Source of the DNA: Bacteroidaceae bacterium
GTDB taxonomy: Bacteria; Bacteroidota; Bacteroidia; Bacteroidales; Bacteroidaceae
Direction: 5' to 3'
DNA: 25,035 nt
Assembly: GCA_900772575.1 (NCBI GenBank)
Contig: CAAHEN010000076.1
Span: forward strand, 1-25,035
In this document: piece by piece, positions 1 through 8,357 of the stretch
Layout of the letters: each line of letters opens with the position of its first letter
How positions within the stretch are numbered: position 1 is the first letter of the stretch
The notes under the pieces: model-generated
What the model was told of the DNA's origin: nothing
What the model saw: only the letters and a program-made list of their open reading frames with translations
The model's database searches: none
Position numbers and translations under genes: made by a program

Positions 1-1609
1 CAACCTGCCCGCCTCCGCCTCGTCGCGCATTGCGACGGCGGAGACGCCGGTTCCGTACTATGTCTGGCTGGCCACCTCGGGCGCTGTCAAGGGCGGCTAT
101 CGCCTGACATCGACAGACTGCGCCGACTATGACAACACGTCGAAGGCACCGCGCGGCCTCAACAAGGATGGCGCCTCGTCCAACGTCATTGCCTACACCG
201 CCGGCCTGACGAACAAGAACTCCTACTGGACGCTGACAGAGACGGCGGACGGCTATGACCTGCGCCCCTTCGAGTTCTCGTCAGCCCTGGGCAGGCCGGA
301 GACGGTCTACAGCATCGGGCAGAGCGGCAGTGGCGCTGTCCTGACCATGGCCGCCGACGGCACCCTCACATGGGCCGCGGTCACACAGGGCGATGACCAA
401 ACATGGTACTTCGTCGGGACGGGCAACCGCCAGAACGGCGGCTTTCTCATTGCCAACGTCGGTACGGGCCGCACCGTCAACCTGTCTGGGGAGACGGAGA
501 CACGCTGGACTGTTGCCGAGGCGGGCGACGGCACCTATGCGTTCCGCCCCTATGCCACGAAGGACGATGCCAGTACATCGCTCACTGTCGGCGGTATCGC
601 GGCCATGACGCTGATCCGTGCCCACGGCGCCTATGCCCGCTCGGCGCAGATCTACGACTTGCCCTGCGGAACGCTCGGCGCGGTCTATGTCAGCAGTGCC
701 GCCATCAGCGGGCCCGCAGCCACCCGCGACATGGCCTATCCGCTGCCGACGGTCAGCGGCACAGCCATCACAGCCGGCAAGGCCCAGAAACCGGCGTCGT
801 GGTTCACCCTCTACACCACCGACAAGGCGGTGCTCACCACTGATGGCGACTTCGAGCTCCAGGTGGGGCTGAGCGGCGCCATCGCTGAGGGCATGACGCT
901 GACGGCCTATATGGACTGGGACGCCGACGGTGTCTTCGAGGCCTCACAGCCGCTGGCAGTCGCCAGTGCCACCGGACTGGCGGCCACCATCCACGTGCCG
1001 GCCGACGCCGCCATCGGCGAGACACGCCTGCGTCTGCGCCTGACGGACAACGGCCTGACCGGCGCGGACGACGAAGTGACGGGCCAGGTGGTGGACTTCG
1101 TGGTCAGTGTGGCCGCGCCAGAGGCTGAGATGATCAGCGTCACGAGTAGCGATACGCTCCGCGGCACGGTGGCCATCTCATCGCTCACCGACGAGGCGGT
1201 CAGCGTCACGGCAACACCGCGCGGCAACGCCGCCTTCGTCTGCTGGAAGGATGGCCGCAAGGTCGTCTCGACCAAGGCGTCTTACACCCAGAAACGTACT
1301 GGGCTCACGGTGCTTGTGGCCTATTTCACCCCTAACACCGATGAGGCCGCGACGGCTATCGACCGCGTGGCTGCCCCGTTGGGTGACATCAACTTGAAAG
1401 TGAGCCTGGGCGACGACCGCTCGCACCTCAGTGTCGCTGCCAACTGCGCCATCAGCCGCGTCACTCTGCTCCGTGCTGACGGCAAGTGCCTGGCTACGGC
1501 CAAAGGCGCTACGCTCAATTGCCACCGCCTGGCCGCAGGCACCTATCTCGTCCATGTGGCGACCGCCTGCGGTGAAGCCGCCGTCAAGTTGCTCGTCGAC
1601 CGGCGCTGA
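1..1609 (+). CDS. Secreted GEVED-domain protein with T9SS-like C-terminal domain (5' truncated by window)
   Basis: The reading frame is open from base 2 to the stop at 1607-1609, so about 535 residues are visible and the true start lies outside the window. An internal ATG at 347 is not a credible start, because the upstream residues read as normal secreted-protein sequence in the same frame. Around visible residues 280-365 there is a GEVED-like domain (FELQVGLSG..., MDWDADGVFE, RLRLTDN). It is followed by a short InlB B-repeat-like stretch (TATPRGNAAFVCWKDG). The last ~75 residues resemble a type IX secretion sorting domain: ISRVTLLRADGK, LAAGTYLVHV and a terminal VKLLVDRR. I infer a cell-surface or secreted protein exported through Sec and then T9SS, which fits the porP/porK genes at the far end of the window. 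The catalytic or binding function would lie in the missing N-terminal part. Family-level assignment is from memory of the motifs. Confidence 0.75.
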   Translation, partial: NLPASASSRIATAETPVPYYVWLATSGAVKGGYRLTSTDCADYDNTSKAPRGLNKDGASSNVIAYTAGLTNKNSYWTLTETADGYDLRPFEFSSALGRPETVYSIGQSGSGAVLTMAADGTLTWAAVTQGDDQTWYFVGTGNRQNGGFLIANVGTGRTVNLSGETETRWTVAEAGDGTYAFRPYATKDDASTSLTVGGIAAMTLIRAHGAYARSAQIYDLPCGTLGAVYVSSAAISGPAATRDMAYPLPTVSGTAITAGKAQKPASWFTLYTTDKAVLTTDGDFELQVGLSGAIAEGMTLTAYMDWDADGVFEASQPLAVASATGLAATIHVPADAAIGETRLRLRLTDNGLTGADDEVTGQVVDFVVSVAAPEAEMISVTSSDTLRGTVAISSLTDEAVSVTATPRGNAAFVCWKDGRKVVSTKASYTQKRTGLTVLVAYFTPNTDEAATAIDRVAAPLGDINLKVSLGDDRSHLSVAANCAISRVTLLRADGKCLATAKGATLNCHRLAAGTYLVHVATACGEAAVKLLVDRR

Positions 1610-1666
1610 CGGCTTCTCCATTGTCTCCAATCATCCCGACAACAAAACATTCATACTTCAATATCC

Positions 1667-3181
1667 ATGAACCACCCCTACCGCCTCATTGCCATCGGGA
1701 TCGGCGCGTCCGCCGCCTTGGCCGCCGGCGCACAGTCCAAGCCCAATATCATCTATATCATGTGCGACGATATGGGCTATGGCGATCTGGCTTGCTATGG
1801 CCAGCAATACATCGCCACACCCAACATCGACCGCCTGGCCGCGCAGGGCATGCGCTTCACGCAGGCCTATGCCGGCAGCCCCGTGTCGGCCCCTTCGCGC
1901 GCCACATTCATGACCGGACAGCACACCGGGCACACCCACGTGAGGGCCAACAAGGAGTACTGGAGCTACGACAAGACGGTCAAGTATGGCAACAACACCG
2001 ACTTCGCCGTGGCTGGCCAGGAGCCCTATGACACCGACCATGTCATCATTCCCGAAATCCTGAAAGACAACGGCTACACGACGGGCATGTTCGGCAAGTG
2101 GGCCGGCGGCTACGAGGGTTCGGCGTCGACGCCCGACAAGCGCGGCATCGACGAGTACTACGGTTTCATCTGCCAATTTCAGGCCCACCTCTACTTCCCC
2201 AACTTCCTCAACGCCTACAGCCGCTCGGCCGGCGACAAGGCTGTGCGGCGCGAGGTGCTGGAAGAGAATATCGCCTTCCCGATGTACGGTGATGACTACA
2301 AGAAGCGCCCGCAGTACTCGGCCGACCTCATTCACCGCCGGGCGCTCGACTGGCTCGACAAGCAGACGCCGGACCAGCCCTTCCTCGGCATCTTCACCTA
2401 CACCCTGCCACACGCCGAACTGGCACAGCCGGAAGACTCTATCCTGCTGGCCTACAAGGGACACTTCTGTCAGGAGAAGACCTACGGCGGCTCGGAGGGC
2501 TCGCGCTATAACCCGACGCAGTACGGCCATGCCGAGTTTGCCGCGATGATCACCCGCCTCGACACGCAGGTGGGCGAAATCATGGCCAAACTGGAAGAGA
2601 AGGGACTGGCCGACAACACCGTGCTCATCTTCACCTCGGACAACGGCCCTCATGAGGAAGGTGGCGCCGACCCCGACTTCTTCAACCGCGACGGCCTGCT
2701 GCAAGGCAAGAAGCGCAGCACCTATGAGGGCGGCATCCGCGTTCCGTTCATCGTGCGCTGGCCGGGCAAGGTCAAGGCCGGCACGGTCAACGACCACCAG
2801 CTGGCCTTCTACGACATCATGCCGACGTTCTGCGACATCGCGGGCATCGACAACTATGTGGAGCGCTACACCAACAAGAAACTGGCCAACGACTACTTCG
2901 ACGGTATCTCCTTCTATCCCACGCTGACGGGTGAAGGCAAGCAGGAGGAACACCCCCATCTCTACTGGGAGTTCTCGGAGACGGACATGATGGCCGTCCG
3001 CATGGGCAACTGGAAAATGGTGGTTAACCGCGGCAACTGCCTCCTCTTCGACCTGGCGACCGACCTGCACGAGGACAACAACGTCGCCGCGAAGTATCCC
3101 GACGTCGTGAAGCAAATGAAGGACATCATTCGCAGCGAGCACGTCGAGAGTGCTCTCTTCAAGGTTACACTGCCGCAGTGA
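1667..3181 (+). CDS. Arylsulfatase-family sulfatase (S1), serine type
   Basis: This 504-aa protein begins with a Sec signal peptide (hydrophobic stretch 7-22, AAGAQSKP cleavage region), so it acts in the periplasm or at the surface. Sulfatase landmarks are present. Metal-binding Asp residues are at D34/D35 (CDDMGYGD). The formylglycine signature SAPSRATFMTG has S74 as the residue to be converted. The late Asp-Asn metal pair is at D325/N326 (TSDNGPH). The C-terminus (MAVRMGNWKMV, LFDLATDLHEDNN) is typical of family S1. Having Ser instead of Cys means maturation depends on a radical-SAM anaerobic sulfatase-maturing enzyme (anSME), known for Bacteroides sulfatases; none is visible here. The substrate is probably a sulfated glycan, but the subfamily cannot be named. 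It follows the previous gene after 57 nt, and I see no consensus promoter in the gap, so co-transcription is possible. Confidence 0.93.
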   Translation: MNHPYRLIAIGIGASAALAAGAQSKPNIIYIMCDDMGYGDLACYGQQYIATPNIDRLAAQGMRFTQAYAGSPVSAPSRATFMTGQHTGHTHVRANKEYWSYDKTVKYGNNTDFAVAGQEPYDTDHVIIPEILKDNGYTTGMFGKWAGGYEGSASTPDKRGIDEYYGFICQFQAHLYFPNFLNAYSRSAGDKAVRREVLEENIAFPMYGDDYKKRPQYSADLIHRRALDWLDKQTPDQPFLGIFTYTLPHAELAQPEDSILLAYKGHFCQEKTYGGSEGSRYNPTQYGHAEFAAMITRLDTQVGEIMAKLEEKGLADNTVLIFTSDNGPHEEGGADPDFFNRDGLLQGKKRSTYEGGIRVPFIVRWPGKVKAGTVNDHQLAFYDIMPTFCDIAGIDNYVERYTNKKLANDYFDGISFYPTLTGEGKQEEHPHLYWEFSETDMMAVRMGNWKMVVNRGNCLLFDLATDLHEDNNVAAKYPDVVKQMKDIIRSEHVESALFKVTLPQ

Positions 3182-3238
3182 CAGGGGCTCTTCGCTGACT
3201 GACACCGTAGCATTACAGAAAACGCGTTCGACAACGGA

Positions 3239-3898
3239 ATGAAAATTGTAAATTTAGGCGTTGGCCCATCGGTGGTCAACTGCTACATGGCGCAACTGCG
3301 CGACGTGGACTATCAGAAAAACCGTGCCCTCTTCCGTGGCAACATGAGGCGCATCGGGCATGCCATGGCCTACGAACTGAGCCGTACGTTCACCTATACC
3401 TCTAAGACGGTGACGACACCGCTGGGGACGAAGACGGTAGAGACGTATGACGACCGCATTGTGGTGGGCACGGTGCTGCGCGCCGGACTGGCTTTCCACG
3501 AAGGCTTTCTCGACGTATTCGACCAGGCCGACGCCGGTTTCGTGGCGGCCTACCGCGAGGAGGGTCGCAAGGACGATATCCGCATCCATTTGGAATACAT
3601 GGCGGCGCCGCGCCTCGACGGGAGCACCTTCCTGCTCGTCGACCCCATGCTGGCCACCGGCGGCAGTCTGGAGCTGGCCTGGCGCACCTTCCTCCGTCTG
3701 GGGACGCCGCAGCGCTTGCACATCTGCTGCGTCATCGCGGCGCAGGAAGGCATCGACCACCTGAGCCGCCTCTTCCCTGATGACGATGTGACGCTTTGGG
3801 TGGCCGCCGTGGACGACAGCCTGAACGATGCTGCCTATATCGTGCCCGGCTTGGGCGATGCGGGCGACCTCTCATTCGGCGAGAAGATCTCCTTCTGA
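3239..3898 (+). CDS. upp: Uracil phosphoribosyltransferase
   Basis: This 219-aa protein converts uracil plus PRPP to UMP in the pyrimidine salvage pathway (cytosolic). The N-terminus MKIVNLG followed by the CYMAQLRDVDYQ region aligns with the usual UPRT start, which supports ATG 3239. The PRPP-binding loop is visible near residues 131-142 (FLLVDPMLATGGS), and the C-terminal uracil-recognition segment reads YIVPGLGDAGD. Length is close to the family norm of about 208-220 residues. It lies 57 nt after the sulfatase stop with no strong promoter consensus in the gap, and a long hairpin about 50 nt after its own stop separates it from the convergent rprXY operon. It looks intact and its composition matches its neighbours. 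Confidence 0.95.
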   Translation: MKIVNLGVGPSVVNCYMAQLRDVDYQKNRALFRGNMRRIGHAMAYELSRTFTYTSKTVTTPLGTKTVETYDDRIVVGTVLRAGLAFHEGFLDVFDQADAGFVAAYREEGRKDDIRIHLEYMAAPRLDGSTFLLVDPMLATGGSLELAWRTFLRLGTPQRLHICCVIAAQEGIDHLSRLFPDDDVTLWVAAVDDSLNDAAYIVPGLGDAGDLSFGEKISF

Positions 3899-3945
3899 TA
3901 CAGTGTGGCGCATGGCCATTTAGCCGGATACAGCACACAAGATAT

Positions 3946-3998
3946 GACAGACCGGATTGCCACCTGACGCGAAAGCGTCGGCGGCAAGCCGGTCTGTC
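3946..3998. terminator. Long stem-loop between convergent upp and rprY
   Basis: A perfect 10-bp outer stem GACAGACCGG (3946-3955) pairs with CCGGTCTGTC (3989-3998). It continues inward through TTGCC/GGCAA after one mismatch and is capped by GACGC-GAAA-GCGTC (3966-3979), a GAAA tetraloop. The plus-strand flank TTGTT gives a modest U-tract. Its position between two converging genes suggests a bidirectional terminator. Confidence 0.7.
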
Positions 3999-4051
3999 TT
4001 GTTCATGGCCTGCGGCTACAGTCCAGCGGCCCCGTGCGGGCCCGTCGGGTT

Positions 4052-4756
4052 TCAGCAGTCGGGATCCGGTGTGATGAGCTTGTAGCCCTTGCCGTGGATG
4101 TTGATGATTTCCACGTTCTCATCGCCCTTGAGGTGCTTGCGCAGCTTGGTGATGTAGACGTCCATGGAGCGGGCGTTGAAGTAGTTGTCATCGATCCAGA
4201 TGGTCTTCAGGGCGAAGTCGCGCTGGAGAATCTCGTTGGCGTGTGCGCAGAGGAGGCTGAGGAGCTCGCTCTCCTTGGTGGTCAGCTTGGTGGTGACGTC
4301 GCCGCGGGTGAGGAGCTGCTTCTGCGTGTCGAAGGTGAAGGAGCCGATCTTGTAGAAGGTGCGGTCACGGTTCTTCTTGCCGCGGACGCGACGCAGGATG
4401 GCTTCGATGCGGAAGGTGAGCTCTTCCATGGAGAAAGGCTTGGTCAGGTAGTCGTCAGCACCGATCTTGAAGCCTTCGAGGATGTCTTCCTTGAGGGTCT
4501 TGGCGGTCAGGAAGATGATGGGCACTTCCTGATTGCTCTGGCGGATGTCCTTGGCTAGGCTGAAGCCGTCCTTCTTCGGCATCATGACGTCGAAGACACA
4601 GAGGTCGAACTTGTCCTTGAGGAAGGCCTTGTAGCCGGCCTCGCCGTCGGTGCAGAGTTCAGTGTCGTAGCCCTTGGCCTGGAGGTATTCGCGCAAGAGC
4701 ATGCCGAGGTTCTCGTCGTCCTCACAGAGGAGGATCTTCATTTTTTCATTGTTCAT
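4052..4756 (-). CDS. rprY: OmpR/PhoB-family response regulator (RprY-like)
   Basis: This 234-aa protein has an N-terminal receiver and a C-terminal winged-helix DNA-binding domain. The acidic pocket is E12/D13/D14 (LLCEDDEN), the phospho-acceptor is D56 (FDVMMPKKDG), and the conserved switch residues T84 and K106 are present. The OmpR-type C-terminus reads SMDVYITKLRKHL and IINIHGKGYKL. The sequence strongly recalls RprY of Bacteroides fragilis. The start codon ATG 4756 overlaps the stop of the upstream kinase gene by four bases (ATGA), implying translational coupling. An in-frame ATG five codons on (MKILLCEDD) is an alternative start, but the overlap favours the first. It presumably acts in the cytosol as the transcriptional output of its partner kinase; the regulon is not visible here. 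Confidence 0.93.
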   Translation of the reverse strand: MNNEKMKILLCEDDENLGMLLREYLQAKGYDTELCTDGEAGYKAFLKDKFDLCVFDVMMPKKDGFSLAKDIRQSNQEVPIIFLTAKTLKEDILEGFKIGADDYLTKPFSMEELTFRIEAILRRVRGKKNRDRTFYKIGSFTFDTQKQLLTRGDVTTKLTTKESELLSLLCAHANEILQRDFALKTIWIDDNYFNARSMDVYITKLRKHLKGDENVEIINIHGKGYKLITPDPDC

Positions 4757-6210
4757 TTGGCTTCGTTTTTTAATATTGGTAGAGTGATTATGAATTTCGT
4801 GCCTTTGCCATATTCGCTCTCGGCGGTGATGGTGCCGTCGAGGTTGGCGATGACGTTCTTGACGTAGGCCAGACCGAGGCCGAACCCTTTGACGTCATGG
4901 CGGTTACCGGTGTGAACGCGGTAGAATTTCTCAAAGATCTTCTTGAGGTCTTCCTTCTTGATGCCGATACCGTTGTCGGCGATGGTGATGACGATCTTGC
5001 CGTCGCGGTTGCCGGTGGAGACTTTGAGGTGCAGGTTCTCGTCGGGCTTCTTGTACTTCATGGCGTTGTCCATGAGGTTGAAGATGACGTTGGTGAAGTG
5101 CATCTCGTCGACGAATACGCTGGCGTCGGCGGCGCGGAGGTCAGCGTCGATGGTACCGCCAGAGCTCTCCACCTTGAGGCGGAAGGTGTTGACCACGTCG
5201 GCGATGAGCGTGTTGGCGTCCACCTCCCGTTTCTTGAAGGTGGCGGCCTTCTTGTCGAACATGCTCATTTGCAGTACTTTCTCCACTTGGAACCGGAGAC
5301 GCTTGGTCTCGTCGTTGATGATGCCGCTGATGTGCTTGAACATCGGCTCACTCTTGGCCACGGCGGGGTCACTGAGCATTTGCGCGGCGAGTGAGATGGT
5401 CGATATCGGAGTCTTGAACTCGTGGGTCATGTTGTTGATGAAGTCGTTCTTGATCTCCGAGAGGCGCTTCTGGCGGAATATCGTGTAGATGGTGAAGATG
5501 AAGATGATGAGCACGATCAGGGTGAAGATGATGGCCGGTATCATGAAGCGCACGCTGTAGAAGATATACTTCTGCATCTCGGGAAAGTGGACGTAGACGA
5601 TGCCCATCTGTGCCCGCGGGTCGTTGGGGAAGAGCTCCTGCCGGTAGGCGCCGTCCTCGCCGACAGGGTCATAGTCCTGGCAGCGGTAGATTTCGCGGCC
5701 GTCTGAGGTGGTGACGCGGAAGTGGTAGGCCAGGTCGATGCCGTTCTTGCTCAGTTCCTGCTTCAGGGTGCTGTCGAGCTCGCGGAAGTCGAGCCGCTGG
5801 GCGAGCGGCTTCTCCGAGGGCTTGTAGAGGATGGTGAGCATCTCCTCCATGAGCTTCTTTTTCTGGTAGTAGAACTCCATGGTGTCGCGCAGCACGTCGC
5901 TGACGCCGGTGCTCTCGCCACCCGCGTCGATGTCGCCGGCGCGGCGGGCGCTCGACAGGCCGAGCGCGGCGGCGGCGGAGTCGGCGGCGTTGCTCTGCGT
6001 GCGCGTGGCCATCTCCTTGTCCAGGCGTGCCTGCGTCTCGTAGAGTTCCAAGTCTTGCGCCGTCTGGTTCAGACTGCGGTTGACGGCTTCGACAAACTGC
6101 TCCTTGCGCATGTCATAGACGCTCTCGAAGTAGCTGAACTGCAAGTAGAGGAGCGTCAGTAGCGAGACGCCCATCACGCAGGCGATGATCCATATTGTCG
6201 ATTTCTTCAT
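4753..6210 (-). CDS. rprX: Sensor histidine kinase (RprX-like)
   Basis: This 485-aa inner-membrane kinase has a first transmembrane helix at about residues 5-24, a periplasmic region of about 195 residues, and a second helix at about 221-245. The HisKA domain follows, with phospho-acceptor H263 (NNMTHEFKTPIS). The HATPase domain has the N box (NLMDNAMKY), G1 (IADNGIGI), the F box (FEKFYRVHTG) and G2 (GFGLGLAYVKN). The periplasmic part carries an Ala/Gly-rich, low-complexity stretch near 74-100 and shows no sensory domain I recognise, so the stimulus is unknown. Its stop overlaps the rprY start (ATGA), forming a two-gene operon. A consensus -7 promoter element ends only four bases before the ATG, so the transcript may be leaderless or nearly so. 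Confidence 0.92.
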   Translation of the reverse strand: MKKSTIWIIACVMGVSLLTLLYLQFSYFESVYDMRKEQFVEAVNRSLNQTAQDLELYETQARLDKEMATRTQSNAADSAAAALGLSSARRAGDIDAGGESTGVSDVLRDTMEFYYQKKKLMEEMLTILYKPSEKPLAQRLDFRELDSTLKQELSKNGIDLAYHFRVTTSDGREIYRCQDYDPVGEDGAYRQELFPNDPRAQMGIVYVHFPEMQKYIFYSVRFMIPAIIFTLIVLIIFIFTIYTIFRQKRLSEIKNDFINNMTHEFKTPISTISLAAQMLSDPAVAKSEPMFKHISGIINDETKRLRFQVEKVLQMSMFDKKAATFKKREVDANTLIADVVNTFRLKVESSGGTIDADLRAADASVFVDEMHFTNVIFNLMDNAMKYKKPDENLHLKVSTGNRDGKIVITIADNGIGIKKEDLKKIFEKFYRVHTGNRHDVKGFGLGLAYVKNVIANLDGTITAESEYGKGTKFIITLPILKNEAK

Positions 6211-6214
6211 GTCG

Positions 6215-6222
6215 CAAAGTTA
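6215..6222 (-). promoter_or_regulatory. Bacteroidetes -7 element for rprX-rprY
   Basis: Read on the minus strand the bases are TAACTTTG, an exact match to TAnnTTTG. The ATG of rprX begins at 6210, so the predicted transcription start falls at or next to the start codon. I see no clear TTTG/TTG -33 element at the expected distance. The rest of the gap to ribD (6223-6387) shows no gene and no convincing hairpin. Confidence 0.55.
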
Positions 6223-6387
6223 GAAAAGCCTGAGTATCTGAAAAAGCCTTAGAGGGATTTTTCTTAAATTTGTTATACGATTTAACCTAATAAGCAGATT
6301 AAGGTACCGATTCGATATGTAAACATGGCTTGATTTGCCTCTCCGACTTCGATTTTCCACACTTGGCGGGGTGCGTGGCAGGCCCCG

Positions 6388-7401
6388 TCAGTGGTTTGTC
6401 CAGTGGCAGATGCTGACGCCGAAACAGGTCTCGGCGCGGCGCACCGCGCCGACCGGCATGCGCGGGCCGGGGACGCCGCTGCCGAGGGCGGTGGTGGAGA
6501 GCTCCTCATAGGCTTCGTCCCACAGGCCGCGGTCGATGAACGCCTGTAGCGTCTGTGCGCCGCCTTCGACGAGGAGCGACTGTGCGCCACTGTCGTGGAG
6601 CGCTTCCAGCAGCGTGTCGATGTCAGCGAAGGCGGTGAAGCCGGGGGGCAGTTCGCCCTCCGCTACGCTGCCCAGAACGAGGCGCCGTGGCGAGGTGCCG
6701 GCCCAGTGGCGCACGGTCAGCGCGGGGCTGTCGAGGCGCAGCGTGCTGTGCCCGACGAGGATGGCCTGGTGCTCGGCGCGCAGGCGGTGTACGCGGAGCA
6801 GGCTGGCGGCGGTCGAGAGACGTGCCGGAGCCTGTCCGTCGCCGGCCTCACGCCAAGCGTCGATGAAACCGTCCGCTGAGACGGCCCATTTGAGGGTAAT
6901 GTAAGGTCGGTGGGCAGTCTGGCAGACGATGAAGCGGCGGTTGAGCTGCTGGCATTCGGCTTCGAGTACGCCGACCGTCACACTGATGCCGGCGCGGCGC
7001 AGAATGTCGATGCCCCGGCCACTGACGCGGGCGAAAGGGTCGACGCAGCCGACGACGACGCGCGGAATGCCCGTACGGACGATGAGCTCGGCGCAGGGCG
7101 GCGTGCGGCCATAGTGGGCGCAGGGCTCCAGACTGACGTAGATGGTGCTCTCGCGCAGCAGCGGACGGTCTGCCGGCCGCACCGCGCCGATGGCGTTGAC
7201 CTCGGCATGGGCCTTGCCGCACCGGGCGTGGTAGCCTTCGCCGATGATGCGGTCGCGGCAGACGATGACAGCGCCTACCATCGGGTTGGGCGGGGCACCG
7301 AGGTGGCCGTTGCGGGCCAGTTGCAGGCAGCGCCGCATCCATTTCTCATCTTCGGCTTCAGCGCCTGACTGCTGTGCGGGGGGATTTTCGTAATTTTGCA
7401 T
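6388..7401 (-). CDS. ribD: Bifunctional riboflavin biosynthesis deaminase/reductase RibD
   Basis: This 337-aa cytosolic enzyme catalyses two successive riboflavin steps: deamination of the diaminohydroxyphosphoribosylaminopyrimidine, then reduction of the ribose side chain. The N-terminal zinc deaminase domain has H65-A-E67 (HAEVNAI) and the zinc cysteines C94 and C103 (LEPCAHYGRTPPC). The PNPMVGAVIV motif is at about 39-48. The C-terminal reductase half begins near RPYITLKWAVSADG and ends with the substrate-binding region LLVEGGAQTL. Length is slightly short of the ~360 typical of the family. The family normally begins near DEKWMRRCLQLA, so the first ~18 residues are extra, but no closer ATG precedes that block. 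The gene is divergent from prmC and the two annotated start codons overlap. No other riboflavin gene is present in the window. Confidence 0.95.
   Translation of the reverse strand: MQNYENPPAQQSGAEAEDEKWMRRCLQLARNGHLGAPPNPMVGAVIVCRDRIIGEGYHARCGKAHAEVNAIGAVRPADRPLLRESTIYVSLEPCAHYGRTPPCAELIVRTGIPRVVVGCVDPFARVSGRGIDILRRAGISVTVGVLEAECQQLNRRFIVCQTAHRPYITLKWAVSADGFIDAWREAGDGQAPARLSTAASLLRVHRLRAEHQAILVGHSTLRLDSPALTVRHWAGTSPRRLVLGSVAEGELPPGFTAFADIDTLLEALHDSGAQSLLVEGGAQTLQAFIDRGLWDEAYEELSTTALGSGVPGPRMPVGAVRRAETCFGVSICHWTNH
7391..7398 (+). promoter_or_regulatory. -7 element for prmC, inside the ribD start region
   Basis: TAATTTTG matches TAnnTTTG and is followed by C and then ATG 7400. The expected transcription start (about five bases past the G) would fall after the first ATG, so the second in-frame ATG at 7406 (MNQLYDEL) is the more likely used start. 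No clear -33 element is visible. This element also lies within the first codons of ribD on the other strand. Confidence 0.45.
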
Positions 7402-8260
7402 GACTATGAACCAGCTATATGATGAACTGCGCCGCGTCTTGCTGCCGGCCTACGGCGCGGCGGAGGCGCGCGCCATCGCCCTGCTGCTGCTCGAGAAGGC
7501 CTATGGCCTCACGCCGACGGACGTCTATATGGGCAAAGGTAAGCATTTTTCCGAAGCCGGGCAGGCGGCGTGGGAGAATATCTTGCGCCGCCTCGCTGCC
7601 GGCGAGCCCGTGCAGTATGTCCTCGGTGAGGCCGACTTCTGTGGGCACAGCTACCGCGTCACGCCCGACACGCTGATTCCCCGTCCGGAGACGGAGGAGC
7701 TCGTCCAGACGGTCGTCGGCGACTTGGCGGCGCGCGGCTTGGAACGGGCTCCGCTCTGCGTGCTCGACGGGGGCACCGGCTCGGGGTGCATCGCCATCGA
7801 ACTGGCGCTGCGGTTGCCCAGAGCCGATGTCGAGGCCTGGGACATCGCTGCGCCGACACTCGGTGTGGCCCGCGACAACGCCCGACGACTCGGCGCCCGG
7901 GTGCGCTTCGCGGAGCGCGATTTGCTCGCCGCGCCGCCGGCCGGCTGCCACTACGACGTCATCGTCAGCAACCCGCCCTACATTGCTGAGGCCGAGCGGG
8001 CGGCCATGGCCCCGCACGTCGTTGCCCACGAGCCCGGTCGGGCGCTCTTCGTGCCCGACGCCGACCCGCTGTGCTTCTATCGGGCACTGGCCCGCCTGGC
8101 CGTGGCCACACTGGTTGGCGACGGCCTGCTGGCGGTGGAGATCAACCAGGCCTATGGTGCCGCCGTGGTGGCGCTCTTCACTGCTGCAGGCCTGCGTGGC
8201 GCGGCGGTTCGGCGCGACCGGTTCGGCAACGACCGTATTGTGACAGCCCGCCGGAGCTGA
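7400..8260 (+). CDS. prmC: Peptide chain release factor N5-glutamine methyltransferase PrmC (HemK)
   Basis: This protein methylates the glutamine of the GGQ motif in release factors 1 and 2 using SAM. The 286-residue protein (284 if ATG 7406 is used) has an N-terminal helical substrate-recognition domain and a Rossmann SAM-binding domain. The SAM motif is VLDGGTGSGCIA at about 121-132 (the usual D-x-GTGSG). The catalytic NPPY motif is at 191-194 (VSNPPYIAEAER). The C-terminus FGNDRIVTARRS is where the family normally ends, so the gene looks complete. It starts back-to-back with ribD. Its last codons (GCC CGC CGG AGC, and the T of the stop codon) form the left copy of a 14-bp direct repeat that recurs at 12303-12316, where the AT-rich island ends. 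Confidence 0.95.
   Translation: MTMNQLYDELRRVLLPAYGAAEARAIALLLLEKAYGLTPTDVYMGKGKHFSEAGQAAWENILRRLAAGEPVQYVLGEADFCGHSYRVTPDTLIPRPETEELVQTVVGDLAARGLERAPLCVLDGGTGSGCIAIELALRLPRADVEAWDIAAPTLGVARDNARRLGARVRFAERDLLAAPPAGCHYDVIVSNPPYIAEAERAAMAPHVVAHEPGRALFVPDADPLCFYRALARLAVATLVGDGLLAVEINQAYGAAVVALFTAAGLRGAAVRRDRFGNDRIVTARRS
8245..8258. repeat. Left copy of 14-bp direct repeat (candidate attL)
   Basis: The 14 bases starting AGCCCGCC and ending GGAGCT are repeated exactly at 12303-12316. This copy overlaps the end of prmC including the T of its TGA stop. The bases on either side of the two copies differ, so the identity is confined to 14 bp. Confidence 0.5.
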
Positions 8261-8301
8261 GGCTGCCGCTGCTTTCTTAGTTTTGGAGCGTGCGCCATAC
8301 T

Positions 8302-8322
8302 ATGGAAATGTTGCGTTTCCAT
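8302..8322. terminator. Small stem-loop after prmC
   Basis: ATGGAAA (8302-8308) pairs perfectly with TTTCCAT (8316-8322) around a 7-nt loop. It lies 41 nt after the prmC stop. No run of T follows apart from ATTTGG, so its role as terminator is tentative. Confidence 0.3.
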
Positions 8323-8357
8323 TTGGACACCTCGCAATCTTAATCGTACCTGTTTTG

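Noticed and set aside
94..106. CRISPR-like or tandem arrays
   Set aside because: No regularly spaced identical repeats were seen anywhere in the window; local similarities are codon-level only.
1658..3205. 515-codon open frame antisense to the sulfatase
   Set aside because: It mirrors the sulfatase gene base for base. Its protein is a Val/Leu/Arg/Glu-rich low-information sequence typical of antisense frames in GC-rich genes.
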